NCBI RefSeq assembly: GCF_021729865.1
Contig: NZ_CP063400.1
Span: forward strand, 992,001-1,056,000
Length of the DNA stretch: 64,000 bases
Origin: Hydrogenophaga sp. SL48
GTDB taxonomy: Bacteria; Pseudomonadota; Gammaproteobacteria; Burkholderiales; Burkholderiaceae_C
Direction of reading: 5' to 3'
A program made the translations under genes and the position numbers. The notes under the pieces were generated by a model. That model saw nothing but the letters and a program-made list of their open reading frames with translations. It made no database searches and had not been told where the DNA came from. Positions 60,561-64,000 of the stretch are shown one piece after another (the stretch's first letter is position 1; each line of letters opens with the position of its first letter).

Positions 60561-61864
60561 GCGGCCCGGTCGCGCTCACGCTGTGGGGTCTGCTCGGCAC
60601 CTTCGTGCTGATCGCGTTGCACGTGCCGGTGGGGGTTGCCATGGGCATCGCCGGGGTGGTGGGCTTTGGCGTGCTGGCCGGCTTCGGCCCGGCGTTTGCG
60701 ATGATCGCCTCGGAGACCTCCAACAACCTCGCCTCGCTCGACCTGGCGACGATTCCGCTCTTCGTGCTGATGGGCTCTTTCGCCGGCATGGCCGGCCTGT
60801 CGGAAGACCTCTACCGGCTGGCCTATGCGGTGGTGGGGCACCGTCGCGGCGGCCTGGCGATGGCCACCATCGGTGGTTGCGCGGGCTTCGGCGCGGTGTG
60901 CGGCAGCTCGGTGGCCACCGCGGCCACGTTCGGCAAGGCCTCGCTGCCCTCCATGCTGGCGCGCGGGTATTCGCCCGGCTTCGCGGCGGGCACCGTGGCC
61001 TCGGGGGGCACGCTGGGCATCCTGATCCCGCCGTCGTCCATCATGGTCATCTACGCCGTGCTGGCGCAGGAGCTGATCATCACGCTCTACATCGCCGCGC
61101 TGGTGCCCGCGCTGATCGCGGTCGCGCTGCATCTGGTGACGATCTCGCTCTACACCCGCCTGCGCCCGGGCGAGGCGCCCACCGGGCCCAAGGCCACCGC
61201 GGCCGAACGCCTGAAGGCACTGAGGGACAGCTGGCCGGTGGTGGTGTTGTCCAGCACGGTGATCGGTGGCATGGCCTTCGGCATCTTCACCGCGACCGAG
61301 AGCGCGGCGGTGGGGGCGGTGATGGCCCTGCTGTTCGCGCTGGGGCGCCGGCGCGTGCGCCGGGCTTCCCTGCGCGTCGCCTTGCTCGGCACCGCATCGG
61401 CGGCCGCGATGATCTATGTGCTGGTCATCGGCGCGTCGCTGTTCGGTTACTTCGCCGCCGTCACCCAGGCCCCGCAGGCGCTGGTGGAGGCCGTGCAGGC
61501 TTCAGGCATACCGGTCTGGCTGGGCGTGGTCGCACTGATGGCGATGTTCATCGTGGCCGGCGCCGTGTTCGACGAAGTGGCGGCCATGGTCGTCACCATG
61601 CCCTTTGTGCTGCCCCTCATCACGAGCTGGGGCTTCGACCCGGTGTGGTGGGGCGTGATCAATGTGGTGATCATCGAGCTCGGCATGCTGATCCCGCCGC
61701 TGGGCATGAACGTCTTCGTCATCAAGGGCGTGGCACCCCACATTCCGCTGAGCGCCATCTACCGGGGTGTCGCTCCCTATGTGGCATCGAACGTGGTTCG
61801 CCTGGGCATCCTGCTCAGCTTTCCGCCCCTGGTGCTGTGGCTGCCGCAGGTGTTGAAGGGGTGA
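60557..61864 (+). CDS. TRAP transporter large permease (DctM type), fourth system
   Basis: A 435-residue channel subunit with about 12 membrane segments. It begins MSGPVALTLWGLLGTFVLIA and has CGSSVATAATFGKASLPSML, GGTLGILIPPSSIMVIYAVL and ELGMLIPPLGMNVFVIKGVA. Its ATG overlaps the dctQ stop. It completes the system and lies 4 nt before a small NTF2-like gene. Confidence 0.94.
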   Translation: MSGPVALTLWGLLGTFVLIALHVPVGVAMGIAGVVGFGVLAGFGPAFAMIASETSNNLASLDLATIPLFVLMGSFAGMAGLSEDLYRLAYAVVGHRRGGLAMATIGGCAGFGAVCGSSVATAATFGKASLPSMLARGYSPGFAAGTVASGGTLGILIPPSSIMVIYAVLAQELIITLYIAALVPALIAVALHLVTISLYTRLRPGEAPTGPKATAAERLKALRDSWPVVVLSSTVIGGMAFGIFTATESAAVGAVMALLFALGRRRVRRASLRVALLGTASAAAMIYVLVIGASLFGYFAAVTQAPQALVEAVQASGIPVWLGVVALMAMFIVAGAVFDEVAAMVVTMPFVLPLITSWGFDPVWWGVINVVIIELGMLIPPLGMNVFVIKGVAPHIPLSAIYRGVAPYVASNVVRLGILLSFPPLVLWLPQVLKG

Positions 61865-61868
61865 TGCC

Positions 61869-62255
61869 GTGAACCAGGGTTCAGTGATCGAGCGCGTGCT
61901 GGAAGCAGAGCGCTTGCGCGCGGCGGCCGTGGTGGCGCGCGATATCGCAGCGTTGCGAGCCGTGGCGCACGACGAGCTGGTCTACGTGCATGCGACCGGC
62001 GCTCGCCACGGCAAGGCCGAATGGTTGAGCCATGTCGAGCGCGGGCCCCGTTTCACCCAGGTGGATTTCGAGGTTCAGCAGGCGCTCGCGCTCGGCACGG
62101 CGGTGCTGCTCCACGGCGAGCTGCGCCTGCAACTGCGGCGGCACGGAGAGTCCGTTGCCGTGTCGGCGCAATCGTGGGCCAGCGCCCTGTGGCGGTGTGA
62201 TGCATCGGGCCAGTGGCAGCTGCGCCTGTTTCAGTCCACGAGGCCGGCCGCATGA
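61869..62255 (+). CDS. NTF2-like/DUF4440 family protein
   Basis: A 128-residue protein with the SnoaL/NTF2-like fold: VIERVLEAERLRAAAVVARD, AVAHDELVYVHATGARHGKA and a C-terminal WQLRLFQSTRPAA. A GTG start at 61869 is used. Such proteins are isomerases, hydratases or ligand-binding proteins, and the catalytic residues are too variable to define the reaction. It overlaps the quinone oxidoreductase by ATGA, suggesting a shared step. Confidence 0.82.
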   Translation: MNQGSVIERVLEAERLRAAAVVARDIAALRAVAHDELVYVHATGARHGKAEWLSHVERGPRFTQVDFEVQQALALGTAVLLHGELRLQLRRHGESVAVSAQSWASALWRCDASGQWQLRLFQSTRPAA

Positions 62256-63268
62256 CAACGCCCCGTCATCAACTCGCGATCCACATCGCCCGAGCCGGCG
62301 GCCCTGAGGTGCTGGAGGCCCGCACGGTGCCCGTGCCACGGCCGGGGGACGACGAGGTGCTGATCGAGGTGCGCGCGGCGGGTGTGAACCGCCACGACTG
62401 CAACCAGCGACGGCGCGGCCCGAGCGCCGTGCACAGCGACATCCCCGGCCTCGAGGTGGCGGGCGTGATCGTCGCGGCCGGGAAGGGGGCCGGTGCCCAC
62501 CGGGTCGGCGAGGCCGTCTGTGCGCTCACCGATGGCGGTGGCTACGGCCCGTACGCGGTGGCGCAGTCGGCGCAGGCCTTGCCCATTCCGGCCGGGCTCG
62601 ACTGGGTGACGGCGGCGGCGCTGCCGGAGGCGGCGTTCACGATCTGGCACAACTTCTTCCGCGTGGCGGCCCTGCAGCCGTCGGAAAGCGTGTTGCTGCA
62701 CGGCGGCACCAGCGGTGTGGGCAGCCTGGCGATCCAGGTGCTGAGCGCGATGGGGCACCCGGTGTTCACCACCTGTGGTTCGGCGGCCAAGATCGAGGTG
62801 GCGCGCGGCCTCGGCGCCCGGCAGGCGTTCGATTACCACGAGGCCGCGTGGGTGGCGCAGACCCGCGAGGCCACCGCGGGCCAGGGTGTCGACGTGATCC
62901 TCGACATGTCGGGCGGGCGGCACACCGCGCTGGACGTGGAGGCCCTGGCGCGGCGCGGCAGGCTGGTGCACCTGTCGCCGGGCGACGGCGCGCTGTTTTG
63001 CGCACCGCTGCGAACGCTGATGGCCAAGGAACTGAAGATCACCGGCTCGCTCCTGCGGCCGCTGCCCGATGCCGAGAAGGCGCTCATTGCCGAGGCCTTG
63101 CTCAGCGCGGTGTGGCCGCTCGTCGCCGCGGGCCGCGCCCGGCCGTTGGTGCACGAGGTGCTGCCACTCGCCGCCGCCGCCGAGGCGCACCGGCTCATGG
63201 AAGACGGCCGCCACATGGGCAAGCTGGTGCTGGACGTGTCGCTCACCGGCGCGGCCGCCCCCCACTGA
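62252..63268 (+). CDS. Zinc-type/quinone oxidoreductase (MDR superfamily)
   Basis: A 338-residue medium-chain reductase with a GroES-like N-terminus (GPEVLEARTVPVPRPGDDEV, VRAAGVNRHDC) and the NADPH-binding LHGGTSGVGSLAIQVLSAMG. It lacks the Cys/His ligands of a catalytic zinc, so it fits the quinone oxidoreductase (QOR) branch, reducing a C=C or a quinone. It overlaps the NTF2-like gene and lies 10 nt before the CoA-transferase gene. The substrate is likely an enone from ring cleavage, by inference. Confidence 0.9.
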   Translation: MTTPRHQLAIHIARAGGPEVLEARTVPVPRPGDDEVLIEVRAAGVNRHDCNQRRRGPSAVHSDIPGLEVAGVIVAAGKGAGAHRVGEAVCALTDGGGYGPYAVAQSAQALPIPAGLDWVTAAALPEAAFTIWHNFFRVAALQPSESVLLHGGTSGVGSLAIQVLSAMGHPVFTTCGSAAKIEVARGLGARQAFDYHEAAWVAQTREATAGQGVDVILDMSGGRHTALDVEALARRGRLVHLSPGDGALFCAPLRTLMAKELKITGSLLRPLPDAEKALIAEALLSAVWPLVAAGRARPLVHEVLPLAAAAEAHRLMEDGRHMGKLVLDVSLTGAAAPH

Positions 63269-63278
63269 GAGACCAAAC

Positions 63279-63980
63279 ATGATCGACAAGACCTGTTCGA
63301 ACCTGGCCGAAGCCGTGGCCGACGTGGCCGATGGCGCCACCGTGATGGTGGGGGGCTTCGGCACCGCCGGTCAGCCCAACGAACTGCTCGACGCCTTGAT
63401 CGGGCAGGGCGCCCGAGAGCTCACCATCGTCTGCAACAACGCCGGCAACGGCGACACCGGGCTGGCCGCGCTTCTGGCCGCCGGCCGCGTGCGCAAGATC
63501 ATCTGCAGCTTTCCGCGGCAGGCCGATTCGTGGCACTTCGACCGCCTCTTCCGCGAGGGCCGCATCGAACTCGAACTGGTGCCGCAAGGCAACCTCGCCG
63601 AGCGCATCCGCGCCGCGGGCGCCGGCATCGCGGGCTTCTTCACCCCCACGGGCTATGGCACCGAGCTCGCCAAAGGCAAGGAAACGCGCGTCATCGACGG
63701 CAAGGGCTACGTGCTGGAGTCCCCCATCCACGCCGAGCTCGCGCTGATCAAGGCCGAGCGCGCCGACCGCTGGGGCAACCTGGTCTACCGCAAGACCGCG
63801 CGCAACTTTGGCCCGGTGATGGCGATGGCCGCGCGCACGGCGGTCGCCACCGTGCACGAGCTGGTGCCCCTGGGCGAGCTCGACCCCGAAGCGGTGGTGA
63901 CACCCGGCGTGTTCGTGCAGCGCGTGGTGCGCATCGAACGCAGCCGCACGGCCGCCGGCGGTATCAGGGCGGCGGCATGA
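63279..63980 (+). CDS. pcaI: 3-oxoacid CoA-transferase subunit A (PcaI type)
   Basis: The alpha subunit of a two-subunit CoA-transferase that moves CoA from succinyl-CoA to an oxo-acid such as 3-oxoadipate. The 233 residues have VMVGGFGTAGQPNELLDALI near the N-terminus, TIVCNNAGNGDTGLAALLAA and FFTPTGYGTELAKGKE. The usual length of PcaI is 228-235. The next gene starts right after and should be the beta subunit. The substrate could also be 3-oxoacid or acetoacetate, so the pcaI name is tentative. Confidence 0.9.
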   Translation: MIDKTCSNLAEAVADVADGATVMVGGFGTAGQPNELLDALIGQGARELTIVCNNAGNGDTGLAALLAAGRVRKIICSFPRQADSWHFDRLFREGRIELELVPQGNLAERIRAAGAGIAGFFTPTGYGTELAKGKETRVIDGKGYVLESPIHAELALIKAERADRWGNLVYRKTARNFGPVMAMAARTAVATVHELVPLGELDPEAVVTPGVFVQRVVRIERSRTAAGGIRAAA

Positions 63981-63991
63981 AGGAGCAGACG

Positions 63992-64000
63992 ATGTCGAAG
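63992..64000 (+). CDS. Start of 3-oxoacid CoA-transferase subunit B (partial)
   Basis: Only the codons ATG-TCG-AAG are inside the window. AGGAG ends 6 nt before the ATG at 63992, so this start is favoured; an ATG at 63977 overlaps the subunit A stop and is the alternative. The beta subunit (PcaJ type) always accompanies the alpha subunit, so this is the expected gene, continuing past the window end. Confidence 0.6.

Noticed and set aside
1..64000. Transposase, integrase, phage, CRISPR, tRNA or rRNA genes
   Set aside because: I looked for their typical proteins, repeat-spacer patterns and conserved RNA sequences and found none; GC content and codon use also look even across the window.

Overview
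This is a 64-kb chromosomal window from a high-GC (roughly 65-67% by eye) betaproteobacterium, most likely a member of the Comamonadaceae (Hydrogenophaga, Variovorax, Polaromonas or Acidovorax type). The evidence is the abundance of TRAP and Bug-family solute transporters, the codon bias, and a dispersed intergenic repeat of the kind seen in that family (a hairpin of the type CCCCCTTGAGGGGG next to CGGCTTTGCCGG). There are no rRNA or tRNA genes, insertion sequences, phage genes or CRISPR arrays. The window reads as one long catabolic and transport region interrupted by a housekeeping and stress block.

Layout. (1) 100-9846, all minus strand: two TRAP transporter operons (dctQ-dctM-dctP-aroQ, and dctP-dctQ-dctM-esterase-DUF3237-tetR) and two paralogous TetR regulators. 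Three copies of one 20-bp operator-like motif tie them together. (2) 9997-11040: an unusual protein with a helix-turn-helix-like start, a zinc ribbon and a C-terminal J-domain. (3) 11146-19392, minus strand: CoA-transferase, acyl-CoA dehydrogenase, TIM-barrel isomerase, NIPSNAP protein, KstD-like flavoprotein, IclR regulator, Gfo/Idh/MocA oxidoreductase. This is divergent from 19548-25399, plus strand: AroE-like dehydrogenase, a second KstD-like flavoprotein, and tripartite tricarboxylate transporter genes tctCBA. A 29-bp inverted repeat sits in the shared promoter. (4) 25543-37104: a PobR-like AraC regulator, an SDR, a third KstD-like flavoprotein and a second NIPSNAP protein, a LysR regulator, then epimerase-SDR-TRAP(PQM)-SDR-SDR. 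(5) 37174-54513: general functions, namely a DMT exporter, the K+ transporter Kup, a KdpDE-like two-component system, a glutathione transferase, a large hybrid histidine kinase, catalase HPII with small stress-type proteins, and NDH-2. (6) 54571-64000: an IclR-controlled aromatic pathway with FAH-family hydrolase, FAD monooxygenase, VOC-fold protein, thioesterase, a fourth TRAP system, NTF2-like protein, quinone oxidoreductase and the start of a 3-oxoacid CoA-transferase pair.

How it fits together (inference). Four TRAP systems and one TTT system would import organic acids. Three KstD-like desaturases, several SDRs, an AroE-like dehydrogenase and a type II dehydroquinase suggest stepwise oxidation or aromatization of hydroaromatic ring acids (cyclohexanecarboxylate, quinate or shikimate-like). 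The PobR-like regulator hints at a 4-hydroxybenzoate-type signal. Acyl-CoA dehydrogenase, CoA-transferases and the monooxygenase/FAH/PcaI block would carry products toward central metabolism. No substrate can be read from the sequence. The most distinctive observations are the triple TetR operator with an apparently leaderless tetR, the two IclR-linked inverted-repeat arrangements, the triplicated flavoprotein modules, and the repeat family placed just downstream of stop codons.
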